A stretch of 64,000 bases of DNA from contig CM076275.1 of NCBI GenBank assembly GCA_038380795.1, positions 1,676,501-1,740,500 of the forward strand, given 5' to 3'. The notes beneath the pieces are model-generated. The model was given only the letters and a program-made list of their open reading frames with translations. It was not told the origin of the DNA and ran no database searches. Position numbers and translations under genes: made by a program. Source of the stretch: Pyrocephalus nanus (taxonomy: Eukaryota; Chordata; Aves; Passeriformes; Tyrannidae). Shown one piece after another: positions 12,972 through 27,212 of the stretch (positions within the stretch are counted from its first letter, which is position 1; the number at the start of each line of letters is the position of its first letter).

Positions 12972-15900
12972 CCAGGGTCAGGGGGAGCAGAGCCTGACAG
13001 TCTCACAGCACCAGGGAAGCCCAGCTGCATCCCACACGAGCTTTGGAGGGGGAGGATGTTGCACAGCTTGAGCAACAAGATGCACACACTTACCAGTCTT
13101 AACTGATGAAGCACACTTCACGGTAATTTGCATCAGAAATTTAAAAAAAAGGGCATTTTAATGAGTTTCTGTAAGCTGGAATCTTGCAGGTGTCAGGAGA
13201 GAGCCACATGGATTGAGCAGAACAGCTTTATTTCTGCTGGTGGGGTTTAGACACAAGGTTAACCAGACCCCCCCACTGCTGGGGTGACCAGGGCTGAGAG
13301 ATTTCCCTGCTCTTTCTTAATTAGAGGCAGATAATCACTGTGACAGTGCTAAATGTTACTGAACATAGTAAGTTTAATATTACAAATATCACAACGTGGG
13401 TTTTACTGCTGTGTCAAAGCCCTCTGAAGCAAATTCAACACTCGGATTATGAAGGAAGGCTTGAAAGATTTTCCTTGTTAAAAACTGACACAAACCCCAG
13501 ACAAGGTTACTCCAAGGCTCAGAGATCTAATTAGCAGACTGCTGCTTAAGCAGAGCATGCCTCCAACTTTCTGGTTATGGTTCTTGCATCGTGTTTAAAT
13601 TCCAGCAATTCACGTAAAGCAGCAATTCAGCATTAATGCCCTGCTGGATATTACAGCTTTATTTTCATTTAGTTTGCATGAATACAGAGAGACTCCAAAT
13701 CCAAGAAGGAATATTGCACATTACCTGGTAGGTAAATTACAGATTTTGGAGGTGGTTTTTTTTTTTCTAATTGCACAGCCATGAATGAAATGGTTTATAA
13801 AAAAACCAGGATCCAATATCCCACAGCACTAGAGTAACACAGATGCTGCTGGTACAGTGAACTTGTGCTCTGCATCCCACAGGAAGGATGGAGATGTTTC
13901 CTACAGAAATATTCAATCCACATCAGAAAAAGATAAACCCTCTCCAGTTCCCTGCACACAAAACAGGCAGACATGGGCCTGCCCAGCCCAAGAAAGACTG
14001 GGGAAAGTGCACACTGAGGAAAAATGGAATAAACCTCCAAATTAACTGTAGGAAAACGGCACCCAGGGGCAGCACAGGGTGGGAAATGCACAGTGGTTCA
14101 GTAAGGAAAACATCTCAAAATCCTCTCCCATATGGAAAACAGGGCAAAGCACGGTGTTACTTGTACAGGAGATTATCAGACCCAAACTGACACAGCAGGG
14201 ATTGGTAATATTTAATTAACTGTGCAGCATTAGATCTCCAAAGTTACTAAAGGTGATGTTTGCCTTTAAACACGGGCAGGGTCCCTCTTGCAGGAATAAA
14301 ACACCTCTCATGGCTTGATGTTCCCAGGTCAGAAACTTAACAGTCCTAAATATCCCCTTTCCTGCCCAAATCATCGAATCCCAGCCCAGCACTGATTAAG
14401 GGACCAGTTTACCTCTTTCTCTACAATATAATGCCATCTATCAGACCACTGGGAAGAGAGTGAAAAGGTTGCTCAGAATCTCCTGAAGCTCTGTGGGTGC
14501 AATAAGTAATTCTGATTTCCCAGACCCTGAGCAGCTTCTTTTCTCTCTGACCAGGACTTCCAGCTGGGTTAGCAGCACACCCCTGAAAACACCTCATGAA
14601 GGATCAATAGAAAAACCACATCAAATCTGAACAACAATTTCCTTTCTCACTATTAGTGTCCCACTCCTCAGAAGGGCCTGGATGTGCTACTCCAGTGCAC
14701 AATAAGGTAATGAAGTTAAATTGGCAGCTCTGTGTGTGGTTCTTAAGAGATCAAAATTGTCTAATTTTAGATTATAATAATTTAACCTACAAATCAACCA
14801 AGCAAGCTCCACGTTTTATAGTTACCTCTTCATTTAAAGTCCTATTTGCTTATTTTCTTAGGAAAATAAAAAGTTTCCTGCTCAGCACAGCCCTCCCTGT
14901 GAAATCTGCAGCACAGCATGAACAGAGCAACGCCACCAGCAACAGCAAAGCAACATCAGCCAGCCAAAAAACACATGGGGTTATTCAAATTATTGGTTTG
15001 CATTTCAAGTTTTAACTGATTTCTCAGCTAAGTTATGCATATATATAAAACATACCAAAAAGCACTGTTACACTCTGGGATGGAAAAGAGAGGTGCAAAC
15101 ACATCTACACATCTTTTACTCAGGAATACATTTGCAGACTAATTATGTGGCAGAAAAGCTAATGTAATTAAAAATAGTGGGATATAAATGGCTGTGGAAA
15201 TTGAATATTCTATGCATGCCTTATTTCTTACTCCACTGGAAGTGGGTTTTTTCTGATTCAGATCCAGGTGGCACAGGGTTTGCAAACAAACTCAAACACC
15301 CTGCACTGGTATTTCATTAAACAGCATGAGACAGAAATGCTACTTTGGGACTATTAACAGCATTGAAACAAAAATATTCATGTTGGTATTCCATTACATT
15401 TTTCTGGAATGCATTAACAATTTCCAGGGTTGTCTGTGGCTTTATCTTGCTCTTTTTTTTGGTTAACTGCAGCTCTGTGACACTTGTGTGACTCTCCACT
15501 GGAGTCACTGCCAGCACAGAAAGATCCACAGAGTTCTCGTGGAATTGGATTCTCTCTGCACAGCCCAAGAAGCATTGGAGGCACAGGAGCACCCTCAGAC
15601 TGCCCTGCACTACCCAGTTCCCATTTTTTATCCCATCAGCCACACTGCCAAGAGCCCTCTCAAGTTTACAGCATCTGTACTGGTACAAAAGTCACTGGTG
15701 CTGGAGAAGAGCTCTTGCCTTCACTCCCCACAGTGCCTTTTTGCCCCAGGCAGCTTTTCCCACTCTGCAAGAACAGGCTGGCAGCAGTGGCTCTTCCATT
15801 CCTCAGTGCAGCAAAGAAATGTTGGAAAGGTCATCCTGGCTGTAATAGCTCTGCTGTGCCCTTCAGATGTGTGTGTCCCTCCCAGCCATCGAAGCTTTTT

Positions 15901-18900
15901 GAATTTTCAATTACCACAAGGCAGATTTCACCCAGTGAAGGGGATTAGAAGAGATTCTATGGGATTTACAGAGGGACCTCAACCCACTGGAGAACTGGAC
16001 CACCAGGAACTTCCTGAAGTCCAGCAGAGAGAATTGCCAAAAATGGAAAGAAGGATGTTCATTCTCACAGCAGGGAAAGGTTTGACTTCCTCAAAGCACA
16101 GACTGGGCTGTCTTTGAGCAGCTGCAGGGAGGCAGAGCTCAGGTATGGACTCATGGCAGCTGCTGACCAGCTCTGAGACCCTGTGTTCCCCTTTCCACAG
16201 GCAGCTCTGCCCACATCCAACCCAAAAAAAAAGCTTTTGTCCAAGCTCCAGGCAAACTTCCCAACGTCTCTGCATGCATTTCAGATGTGCATTAAATTTC
16301 CCATCAGCAGCTCCATCCATCTCTCCCTTGCCAGAGAGCAGTGTGGATTGTTTACAGATAAATGAGAATGAAATGTAAACTCCTTCCAGTTGAGTAACAT
16401 ATACAGGCTGTGCCACTGGGGCTCTGCAACAAGCATTTATATAAAACAACAGCCTATGGATGGATGGAAGAGCAGCTACTTCTATTTTGTGGAGACACTC
16501 ATCCCTGTCTGATACAGAGGCATCATTACAACAGGGCCCAGCTGGAAGTGTTCATAAAGTGCAGGATTTTATTTCAAATGCCCCAGTCTAATTTCAGAGA
16601 TGTTCACAGGAGCACATGAATTTCTGCAGAGACACAATGTTAGTCCACTGATAGTGTATTTTATTAAAAGAGAGGCTGTAAAATAGCCATTTCACTACTC
16701 CTATTTCTGCAGGGATGGTAACAAACTTTGTCCATGTGGCTGGAATCAGTTGGTTATCTGGAGTTTTTTATCAGCTGAAGAATTCAGTCATCTTCTTTCA
16801 CTGATGAAAGTGAAAATGTGCATCCTCACATCCTCACCTGAGGATTGTGCCTCTCATGCTCAGCACCACATGCAGGGACTGAGATTTGGGCAGCTATGGA
16901 TGGTCTGGATTTGGGGGGGTAGCACTGGAAAGCCCTATGGGAGAAGAGCTGGGGAGAGCCCATCAGAAAAAAGGATGCTGGGAGGGCATCCAGAGAGGAG
17001 GAGATGCCTATTCCATGGTTGGCTAGATAGGATAATCTGAATTAATAAAAAGTCCATCAGGGATGAAGAATTTCCCCCAGTATTTGGTAAATTTTATGGC
17101 ACACTAACTCCCCTGCACGGTGACTGCCACAGAAGCAACCACTGGCAGATGGACTGTTCTTCCCTGCATGAGGAAAGTTGGGGGTGGCAACAAAGTTCTC
17201 TTCCTGCACTGATAAAATTATCCAGCTCAGCAGAACAGGCAGGAATGGCACAAAGAAGTGGAGCTTTCATGGCTTTCGTTGTTCCTGAGCACAGAGGTTG
17301 CCCAGAGAAGTTGTGGATGCTCCACCCCTGGAAGTGTCCAAGGCCAGGTTGGACAGGTCTTGGAGCAACCTGGGATAGTGGAAGATGTCCCTGCCCATGG
17401 CAGGGGTGGCACTGGAGCTTCAAGGTCCCTTCCAACCCAAACCAATCTGTCATTCTGTGAATTTCTCTGCTCAAGGAGAAAAAAATAATAAAATCCAATG
17501 ACAACAACACCCAGCTCCTCCGAGCTCTCTCCTCTTCCCTCAAAAGCTTCTCCCACCAACTCTCCCCTGAGGCAATGGGATTTCAGCCTTTCCAGCAAAG
17601 GTCCATGCTCCTGAGAACAACTTCAATAATCAGCAACTGAGCTCTTCTCAGAACTTCAGAAGAAAGACAAGCAGGGTGCTAAATAACCAAACTGCCATCT
17701 TTCCACTCTGACTGTTGCAAATTGTGAGCTTTCCACGACAGCCCCATTATTAATGCCATAAATCTGTTAGAGGTTTCATTCAAACATGCAGACAGGGATC
17801 CATGACCCTTGTGACAGGTAATTTACTTTAAGGGACTTAAAGGAGAAACCTTGTAAATCAGTTTGCCATTTTTTAAAAGGTAGAACTCTCAGCTTGAGCT
17901 GAAATAACTTTAAATATCTGTCTTTCTATGTTCCTTAGACTGGGGGAGAACCAGGAGTTTAAGAATTGTGCTGAGATTTTATTAGTGCCTGAGACACTGG
18001 GATAGTTTGCTGCACTTGGGTGCTTCCTATGCTTTGAGAAAAGATATCCAAAATAATTTATCATCTCTAATGCTTGCACCAAGCATTTGTTCTCATCGAT
18101 CCTTTTCATGCACAAATGAAAAATAAAGATGGGAATGCATTTTTCTGACATGTGCATTTTTTTCCTTCTGATCACTGAACAAAGAACTCTGATTTCTCTT
18201 TTCAGTCTGCAGAATAAACCCCTGAACACCGGGGTTTCTCATTTGAAGATGGCACAGCTCTTTATCCTCAGCTGGGATAAAGATACCCTGGGCATTCCCC
18301 CTGCCAGTTCCTGGGTTTGTACCCCCAGAACCTGCACCTGATTTGCAAATTTAATCAGTGAACACCACTCACACACCTACAACTTCAAGTCTGTCTCCAC
18401 AGCAGAAAATCCATATATTAAGGCTCTAAAGAGGATTTGACAAACTTACTACAACTCATCAGCAGCTAAAAAAGGGGCACAATTTTGTGGCTTCACTCAA
18501 TGCAGAATTGTAAATCAGGATGGTCTAAAATTTCTATTTTTCTCCTGGGCTTGGCTATTTATTCTCATTTGGTTATTTACTGACGTTTATTCTTTATTTT
18601 TAAACATAACTCTACTTTTAAATATTTGGAAAAACACCTTTTACGAACCTCAGGGATGGCCAAGCAGATCTCCATCTCCCTCTGAGAAGCCACTGGAAAC
18701 CTGCTCTCGTGCTTCTGAACCTCCACCACATATTTATGTCCTTTTTGGATGTCCCAATGCAGGTGACAATGTGACCTGTTATCCCCTGGTGTTCTCCTCC
18801 AGCCCTCCCTGCAGCAAAGAGTGAGGCCCAGCCAGATGTTCTGTTTTCAATCCTATGCACACACTTAATTCAATACTTACACCATGGCAAGAAACAGCTT

Positions 18901-21109
18901 GGCAGGCAGAGCCAGGCATGGGGCAAGAAAAAATGGCCAGAAAAAACAAGATATTGAGAAGGACACCCAGGCTGTTAATGGCAGAGCATTCCTGTCTCCA
19001 AAACAACTCCCAAACACGTCACCAGCCACCACCCAAGGTCAGCACAGCACAACTCAGACTGGCCATGGGGGACCAGCTTTTCTTTACCCTCTACATAAAA
19101 CAGGAGGGGTAGGGACACACCATGATTTCAGCCTCACAGTAAACAAGAACAACTTTCATTTCATGAATAAAATGTGTGGGTTTAAGGGGAAAATGGGGAA
19201 GGAAAACCTTTTCCAGCTCGGCACGTGCCCAGCTCTGCTCTCTGCAGTGTCATTTCACATTCATGAAATAAATGAAAGATGTAATTGGAAAACTTGCAAT
19301 GAATTTGAAACCCATTAGCAACAGCATGATATTTACCCCCAAATGACAATGTTTCTCCTGAGATAAGAAAAACACACAGGGTCCCATGGCAGCAGTTGTG
19401 TCCTGGAATGGATGAGCAGGGAGGGAGCAGGAGGTTACACTGCAGGCTCTCACCACCGGGGCTGGGATGAGGAGAAAACAGCCTGAAATCCAGGCCTGGC
19501 AGAGAATTCCTTCCCAAAGAGAAAAACCAATTTTTCCTGCAAGTTCTGCAGCATTTCATTTATGAAATGACACCACCAGCAGACTGCCAGAGTCCTCTGG
19601 GGCAGCTGGTTTGTTTGCAGGGCTCTTGTTTCTACATCACCCAGCGTCTTTGACAGAACACGTGTGACATGGACACTGGCACATAAACATAACCCATGTT
19701 TGTGCAGAAGGTCTAAACAGAATGTCTTGGAAAAATGTGGAGGATTGCTGTGTTAACATAAGGAATTCCTAAAGTACAGTACAAAAATCTACCCACCCAA
19801 ATACATATCTACACATACAATTATTGTGCTGCAGCTTCCTAAGGAGCACCTTAAGTGTTAATTCAGGCATCCAGGAACCCAGAACTTACCACTTCCATTG
19901 CTGATCCTCACGCTACACAATCAATCTGCTTGCTGATTCAACAGACAAGAGGCTTAAACCACCTTTTTTTTTTTTTCTATCACAGTAATTATTTTTGGTG
20001 TCCAAAGGAGGCCAGGAGGAAAAAAAAAAAAAACAAAGTTGGGAGATGGCAAAAGAAATCTCAGAAGAGCTGAGATCATATCACAGCAGGAGTCTTTGGT
20101 CTCCAGCCTGTGGATCCCTCTGCACCTTGGCAAGAATGTGCTGCTGCTGGGACTTCCACTAACCCCCTTCTCTTATTCTTACAGGATTTCTCACACTGTG
20201 CCACAACACTTCATCTCCCACAACCATTAGAGAGTAAAAAAGGGATGGTGTCATGTTGAATGAGAAAGGATTTGAATCTTTATCTGCTTTTCAGGTCTGA
20301 TACATGAATCCTTCCAAGTTTCCTTTCCTGCAGCTTCACAGGCCTGTTCTTTCACGTAAAATATTTGCAAAAGAACCCCACAAGCTGTTTACTAAATATC
20401 ATCTTCCACTGAATCCGGGCATTACAATGAGCCCGGTGCTGTGTGCAGGGCAGGGGTGAGACCACCCACTTCTGAAACAGTTCACATTGATGCCATTCAT
20501 GGAAGGAACCAAAAATCCCACTACAAATATAGAGGTATGGATATCAGGAGAGGAAAAAAAAAAGCAAAGTTATTGCAAGCTATACTTGTAAAAAAAAATC
20601 CTCTTTCTTTTTTAAATTAAAACTATATTTTCACCTTTTAAATTAGATTTAGTTTATAAGTGATGGGCAGTCAATACCATACACTCATACCAACAAATAC
20701 CCTATGATAATGTTAAAGGGAAAGGAGGAAGACACATGCTCTAGGACTGCACCTCAATTTCTAAAATTTACGAGTAAATCAGGTCCATATTTACAGCAAT
20801 CAGGCCATTCCTGGAGGGACAGAAGTGTTCTAGTAAACTACAGCTGACACACAGAGTGAACAATCCAATTTCTTCAAGATTCAATAAATGATAATCTGAA
20901 GGGTGAAGTTCCCATTGCTGACAGCTGCCAGGTGAGAGAGGGATTTGCTTTTATTAAAGACACAGGAAGAACCAACAGGTTTCTCTTCACTGGGATCTAA
21001 GCAAATACACACTGACAAGTTTAACATTTTGCAGGGTTTTTTTGTTGTTAATCTTTGAGTATTGCCTTGTTTATTTATTTTTTTTTTTTTTCTGTGAGGT
21101 TATCAAATG
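12972..21109. other. Unique intron stretch interrupted by one CR1
   Basis: Apart from the CR1 at 17287, I see only homopolymer runs, including T13 at 19964-19976 and A14 at 20020-20033 facing each other. The 209-codon open frame at 15488-16117 resembles no family I know and lacks exon-like features. Confidence 0.6.
17287..17460 (+). mobile_element. CR1 LINE 3' end
   Basis: This CR1 3' segment includes AGGTTGCCCAGAGAAGTTGT, GTCCAAGGCCAGGTTGGACA and CCATGGCAGGGGTGGCACTG. It ends with CATTCTGTGA, the expected CR1 3' terminus. It is 5'-truncated and non-coding. Confidence 0.92.
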
Positions 21110-21143
21110 ACAAGGCCAGGTTGGATGGGGCTTGGAGGAAACT
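21110..21143 (+). mobile_element. short CR1-like fragment
   Basis: About 30 bp read AAGGCCAGGTTGGATGGGGC followed by TTGGAGGAAAC, matching the CR1 core that appears in the better copies of this window. The match stops abruptly on both sides, so it is either a degraded remnant or a chance match of limited length. Confidence 0.5.
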
Positions 21144-21933
21144 CCCACACCAGCTTTGGAGCTCTCCAGAATTCTCCCCCTCTCATCACCACAGTCCTTC
21201 CCCCTCCTCTGAGCACCTGAACCTGCCGAGCCAGGCAAGGAATCAAATCCCAGGAGGAGGGGCAGCTCTGAACTGCATTAGAGCTGTTATTAATGTTAAG
21301 TCCGTGACAAATCTATTAAGTCCTGTAAAGCTGCGTAAATGGCTTGCCAGGCTGGGAGAACAGACCGTGGTACAACTGCCTTGTGCAGTAATTTATACTC
21401 CTCTATAGCAGATTTGGTTTGTGTTAAGTGTTAAACCTGTGACTGGAATGACTTAAAGCTGAGTCAGAAAATACACTGCGTTCTTCCCATTTCACAACTC
21501 CTAAAAATCCTCTTGGTAAGCTTATTAATCTCTAAGAAAGAAGGCAGATATTTCGAGAGTTCTCCAGCAAAGGCTGTGTTTGCATTAATTAAAAAATAAA
21601 TAAAAAAAATTCACAATCAAGCATCCAACCAAAACCAACCCCCCACTTTGAAACTCATAATACATAATGCTTGGAAACTGGCACTTCACCCTTTTACTCA
21701 AAATATTGCTGGCCAGATGGAAGTTATTAGCTACACTAATAATTTCTACTTTGCCTCCAGTCTACGTTTTTCCTCCGGGTCACTCATGAAACATTTTTAA
21801 TCCTGTAAAATAGAAATCTAATTCAGAAATTATTGATTCCAGGTATCTTTTGCTCTTCCTGACTCCGAGCACTCTCTCTGCTGGGCTGGTTCCCTGCACA
21901 GCTCAGGTTGGTGCTCACCATGACCCCCCAGAG

Positions 21934-22085
21934 TCACAGAATCCTTGGATGGGAAGGGACTTTAATCCAGTTCCAACCCCCTGCCATGGGCAGGGACACC
22001 TTCCACCAGCCCAGGCTGCTCCAAACCCCATCCAACCTGGCCTGGGACACTTCCACAGCTTCTCTGGGCACCCTGTGCCAGGGCC
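21934..22085 (-). mobile_element. CR1 LINE 3' end
   Basis: This is a CR1 3' segment in reverse orientation. It starts with CACAGAATCCTTGGATGGGA (reverse complement of the CR1 tail), continues through CTGCCATGGGCAGGGACACC and CCAGCCCAGGCTGCTCCAAA, and ends near GGGCACCCTGTGCCAGGGCC. Relative to other copies it lacks about 20 bp between the TGGGACACTTCC and CACAGCTTCTCTGG blocks. Confidence 0.92.
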
Positions 22086-25000
22086 ATTACCTTTTTATTT
22101 TTACCACCCCCAAAAAATTAACTCGGCCAAAATGTCACCTCCTCAAACGATGTGTCACCTTGTGTGGGTGACATTTCACAGCCACAGAAATATTTGAAAG
22201 AAGGTAGAGTCTGAAGGTAGGAGCCACAATGAAACCCTAAATCAGTCCTATAGTATTAACAGTGAATGAAAGGCAAAATTTTGTCTTCTGGATGAATGAG
22301 AAACTTGGGTAGTTCTCAATCAACCATAAATATTAAAATTCTCATATATCTTTTCTCAGTCCAGGTATAAATTATGGATACTTGGCCAAATTCCAGCTTA
22401 GTTAATTACAATCTCACATAAAATAATATCCTGTCTAATTTAATTGGAGTATGACATAATAGGGGATTTATATTAATCAGAAAATTCTGGAATAATAATT
22501 CATTTAAGGAGCAATTTCATTACAGAATTCTATCTATTAGTGGCAGTTTTCACTGAAAATGTAAGCTGTAACCACCACCTTGTTATAGTCCTGCAGTGAT
22601 CTGTCTTTGGGTTTTCTACAATTCACATCCCTGTAGCACAGGAGTATCTTCTATGTGAAATCAATAGCAATATCAAACCCCATAACTGGATAATGAAGTT
22701 TCTAAAAAGACAACAGAGCTGAGATCTCTCCTCTTACACCCTTGTTCTCTTCTGCTGTCATTTTAATTTCAGGGCTCTGCCTGTGTGGGGTTTTTCATGC
22801 TGGTTTTGTCGGTTTTTTTTTTACAACCATGCAAATACTTGTAACAGAACTCTTGTGGAGCCTGACATGAGATCTGACACCTGGAAGGCGGCAGGATTTT
22901 CTGTCGTGGATCAAAACTGAAACAGCAACCAAAGCCACTGATGTTCCACGTCCCTTTGCAGTGAAACACCTCCCAAACAAGCTGAGGAATAAACCCCCAG
23001 GATTTGTGTGGCTCTTGTAAAAAAAGTGCAAGCCAGAAGAAGCTGCTGCTGTGGGAAGTTTCCAGCTGAAAGGGAAGCCTGGTGACAGCAGGTAGCAGCA
23101 GTGCTGGGAGTGGCAGGGCTCCCACCCCAGACACACATCCTCTCCTTTTATTTAATGCTGCCAAAATAAATTTTACTGTAGCAAGAAGCTTAAATAATTT
23201 CTTCACTGAGGTTAGATGCTTTTTGACTACACTGACTGCTACCTCCAGCAATAATGCCTTAAATCTCCCTGGGCAGGGTTTGATGGCACAGTAATAAAAA
23301 TGTCTGTGCCCTGTTTATACCTCAGGTGCTCCCCCTGCAACAGTGGTGATGAAAACATGTTTGATTTTTCCTGGTATGGAACACCCTTGCCTGTCATCCC
23401 TATTTGCTCTCGGTTTCCTTCCTTTACTTTTATTGTTGGAAAAGAAGATTTGGAGTTTGCTGGCTATGGCTGGCATCTCCCAGAGGGTTTGCACATCAGC
23501 CACCAGCACTGTGGGTCACTGGGGTACCTCTATTTTGCATTTTTGCCAGCACAGGGACATTCAGACCACATCCCTCCAGCAGAGAACCCTGAACATCATT
23601 CTTCCCTCTTGGCTGCACAGCTCAAATGCCCATCTCATTTACATCCAGCGAGGGGATTCTGGCCCCCAGGGAGCCCAAAGCCCTAATTTAATTTCATTTA
23701 GCCTGCAGTCACAAGACTTCTTTTCTGCTGAATTATTACTGGGTAGCATTAAGATGTATGGCCTGCCAAATATGTTTAAATGACTTTTTGGTCCCCATCA
23801 TCACCAGGAGAAAGATAACAGGATCTGTTCTGCCCATCTAAACAGAGATGGGAGGGAGCTGGGAGGAGATCACAGCATTTAATGAAGCAGTAAAGAAGTG
23901 AGGCTTGCAAAAGGGATGATAGACCCTAAAGAAGTAAATAGAAAATGGCAACAGTGGCCTGAATGGCTAATTGCATTGTCACCATAGCCCTGATCAAAGC
24001 AATTGTATGTGTTTATTCTCTCTGGTTTCCAAGAAGACATAAACAACCCTTAAGTGACACAGCCCTCTGACTGAAGCAACTGCAAAAATTTACCAGACAT
24101 ATAAAAATCCACAAAAAAGCTGCACAGGCCCCATGGGTCACTTGTTACCTGTGTTCTACCTGAAATCACTCAAAATTACTGGTTTTAGGGAGAAAAATAC
24201 CTAACTTCAAGTGCCAGAATATTACACACTTGGATTTAAGTGTCATATTAAGCAAAAAAGAAGTAATGAAATAACAACTGTTTTGTAATCATTTCAATGA
24301 GTTCAGCCAGACTAAATCTCCCCAAAAGGTTCAGGGAACCAGGTTTCCAACTTTCAGTCTTCTCTTTCTTCTCTGCACGAGAAGATGCAGAAAATGTGAA
24401 AGTGTTGCTGCACAGCACTAGCACTGAACAAATTCAGATGACTCAAAAACTTCTATCAGCTTCCAAGAACACAGCACAGCATCTGTTGGCAGTTTATCTT
24501 AATACAATACCCAAAGTCAACTGGTTTTCCCAACTCCCAGTATTCTGTGCCCCATCTGAACAACCAGGACACAGTTCTTGCCCTCAGGGTCCTGTGGTGT
24601 GAAAGACCTTGCCATGTCACAACCACCACCAATTCAACACAACTGTGCTTGCTTTATTTTTCTCCTGCTACCTTTGAGGAGAAAAAAATATGGGAAACGG
24701 TGCTGGAAGAAGAAAATAGTTTGGATTGTATTTTTATGCAAATAAAGACAAACTCTGTGTCCTCTCTTAGCGTATTTCTGCTTGCCCATAGATGCAATAA
24801 AAAGCTGACTACTGAAAGCTTTTCCTCCCTCCAAGGAAAGAATAGACCAAAAGAGAAATGAGTTCTCTAAATAATTCTAAGCAGTCAATTTGTTAAGCAG
24901 TGATGCAAGTTCTCTCCACTTGGAGCAACAGAGCAATCCCAACAAGGCTGAAACTGCCACGTCAGCTGCAGCAGGATTAATTATTTCCTATTACAGTGTC

Positions 25001-27031
25001 TGCAAGTAAGGGGACCAAAAGAATTAAATGGGATTTCATGTTTTCAGCCAGCAAGGATGCTGTTCAGGCTATTGGCTTCTGTGAGTGAAGAGACAGCTTA
25101 AAGGAAGATGGATCCTCCTCCCTGGCCTGACGCTGATTTAACCTCTTCCAATCTGAACCCTCAACAACAGCAAAGCAGAGCTGAGGGGTTTGGAACGTGT
25201 TAAACTGGGCTGGGAGAGCTGCTGGAACCCTTATCCTTGGAAATCTTTCCAGAAATCAGAACAGGGGAGCAGCAGATACCCTGTGATTGCCAGGGGAAGT
25301 ACAAGGGGGGTCACAGCAAAGTCATTCTGCTCTTCCTGTTCTCACAGATTAGTACAGTGAGAAGGTACCTTAACAACAAATTTCTCAGCATCTGCTGATG
25401 CTCATGCAGGAGCATCTCTCAGCACTGCAACTGAAGCAGATTTTTTTTTTAGCCAGCAGTAGTCCAAGGTGGATTGATTTTGGCATCTAAGACATGTGAG
25501 CTCCCAAGGATGCTCCCTGCCTGCAGGAGGTTTGGCAGGACCTCCTCATCAGTGTGTTCCCCCATGTGTCTCCAGGCAGGGAGCTTATTCTCCAGTGTTT
25601 CCCTCAGCTGGGACAAAAAGGTAATTTCTGTTTCCTTTTCAGTTGCTTTTAATGGCATTTGGCACATTTAATATGTTTGCCTCTCATCAAACGTGACTAA
25701 ACTAATACACAGACCTGACAATTTTAGGGGGTGTGGGAAGGGGCTGAAGCAAACAGCTCCCTGCCAAAGGCATGACAATTATCAATACTGAAATACTGCC
25801 ACCAGATCCCAGACTGAACCTTTCCAGACAGCCCAGCTGAGATGAGGGCTCCTCCCCACCCTCCTGCAGGAGAGTTTGCTCAGAAAAAAAGTAAAATAAT
25901 AATCCTTGCACATGCCCTTATTTGCTGTTTCCAGCCAGGTAACACGATGGGAAAAGACCCATTGTTTGCACTGCCCTGCCAAGGCAGGTGATGTAAAGGA
26001 ACATTGCTGCTTTTTCAAAGGGAAAAGTGACAGGTGGTTCATTGCTATAAATTCAGGTTCTCTGATTTAAGGACTCAGCCTTGGAGCACAGACACTGCTG
26101 CATTCCCTCTCTCACTGTGTTCTAGAGATGTTATTTTTCTGGGGGATGGTCAGGCTGGACAGTCCCACATCCTGCAGGGCAGAGTTACTCAGTTCTGCCT
26201 CGGAGGTTTTTCCCACAGATCCTTCATCTTCTCCTGCCACTGTTAGAGCAGATTCAGCTGCACAAGAGGCTGATACAGCTCCTCCCAGATACCACAAATA
26301 TTACCCTGCAACAGTCCCAGGCTACAGACCCAGAATAATTTCTGAGCATCCTCTTCAAAACATCTCCTGGACAACCCCCAGTCAATCTTTTCATGAGTTA
26401 TGCAAGGAGAAGGCTTAGAAATCCCTTAATTTGCTAGAATGGGAATTGTTGATGTTCCTCTTGTGCCTTAATTTGAAAACCTTTCCCTTTATTTCCATTA
26501 GAGTAGAAGAGGCAGGTATGGAAAAAAAAAATAAAAAAATAAATGGTTAATTGAGCAGCAGAAGCCAGGCATGTGCAGTGTGGGGGTGGAGGTGCTGGGG
26601 CCATGGGCAGCCACTCTCCATGGCCCCAGGGAGAGGTGAGGGGGCACAAGAAACCAGCCAGTCTTCTGTGGGAGGGAATATTAGGTGGGATCCCTGTTAC
26701 TGCCCTTTATCAGCCTGCTGAAGGTAGGGAGGGAATAAAAAAACCCAAATAAATTGGCAGCCTCTGTTCCTCCTGTGCTTTTTCCCTGCAGGGCTGTTCC
26801 TGGTTTATTTATTTATTTATTTATTTCCAAGGCAGCTGGTGATAGATGGCTCGATGATTTTATGGAGTGGGCAGAGAAATAGGTTGAAAGGGGGTTTCTC
26901 AGCACTTGAGACTGCAAATATTTATAGACAGGTGAGCTGTGACACAGGAGCAATTCCACTTACAGGTAAATGAGCTTTTTAAAGATGGTTACAGTTACAG
27001 GCATGTGTGAGGGGAATTAGATTGCCAGAGG
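22086..27031. other. Unique AT-rich intron stretch with conserved-looking blocks
   Basis: It holds no repeat family apart from the TTTA run at 26804. The blocks at 22240-22620 and 23690-24010 are low in CpG, AT-rich and homopolymer-poor, a texture typical of vertebrate conserved non-coding elements. Conservation itself cannot be judged here. Confidence 0.5.
26804..26826 (+). repeat. (TTTA)n microsatellite
   Basis: About 5.75 perfect copies of TTTA over 23 bp. Confidence 0.95.
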
Positions 27032-27212
27032 TCACAGAATCACGGGACTACAGAATGGTTTTGGGTTCAAAGGGACCTTAAAGACCATCCAATTCCAACC
27101 CCCCTGCCATGGCAGGGACACTTTCCACCAGCCCAGGTTGCTCCAAGCCTCGTCCAGCCTGGCCTTGGACACTCCCAGGGCTGGGGCAGCCACAGCTTCT
27201 CTGGACAATTTG
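27032..27212 (-). mobile_element. CR1 LINE 3' end
   Basis: This reverse-orientation CR1 tail runs from TCACAGAATCACGGGACTAC through GACCATCCAATTCCAACCCC and CCAGCCTGGCCTTGGACACT to CAGCCACAGCTTCTCTGGAC. It is truncated in the 5' part of the element and has no coding capacity. Confidence 0.92.

Noticed and set aside
16005..16025. Minus-strand peptide FLVVQF, briefly similar to the start of the FSTL4 Ig exon
   Set aside because: The following residues do not match the family and no acceptor-donor pair frames an exon; a chance match.
15488..16117. 209-codon plus-strand open frame
   Set aside because: No recognisable domain, no low-complexity or codon pattern typical of exons, overlapping open frames in other phases, and a position inside a long intron. 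Best explained as chance in moderately GC sequence.
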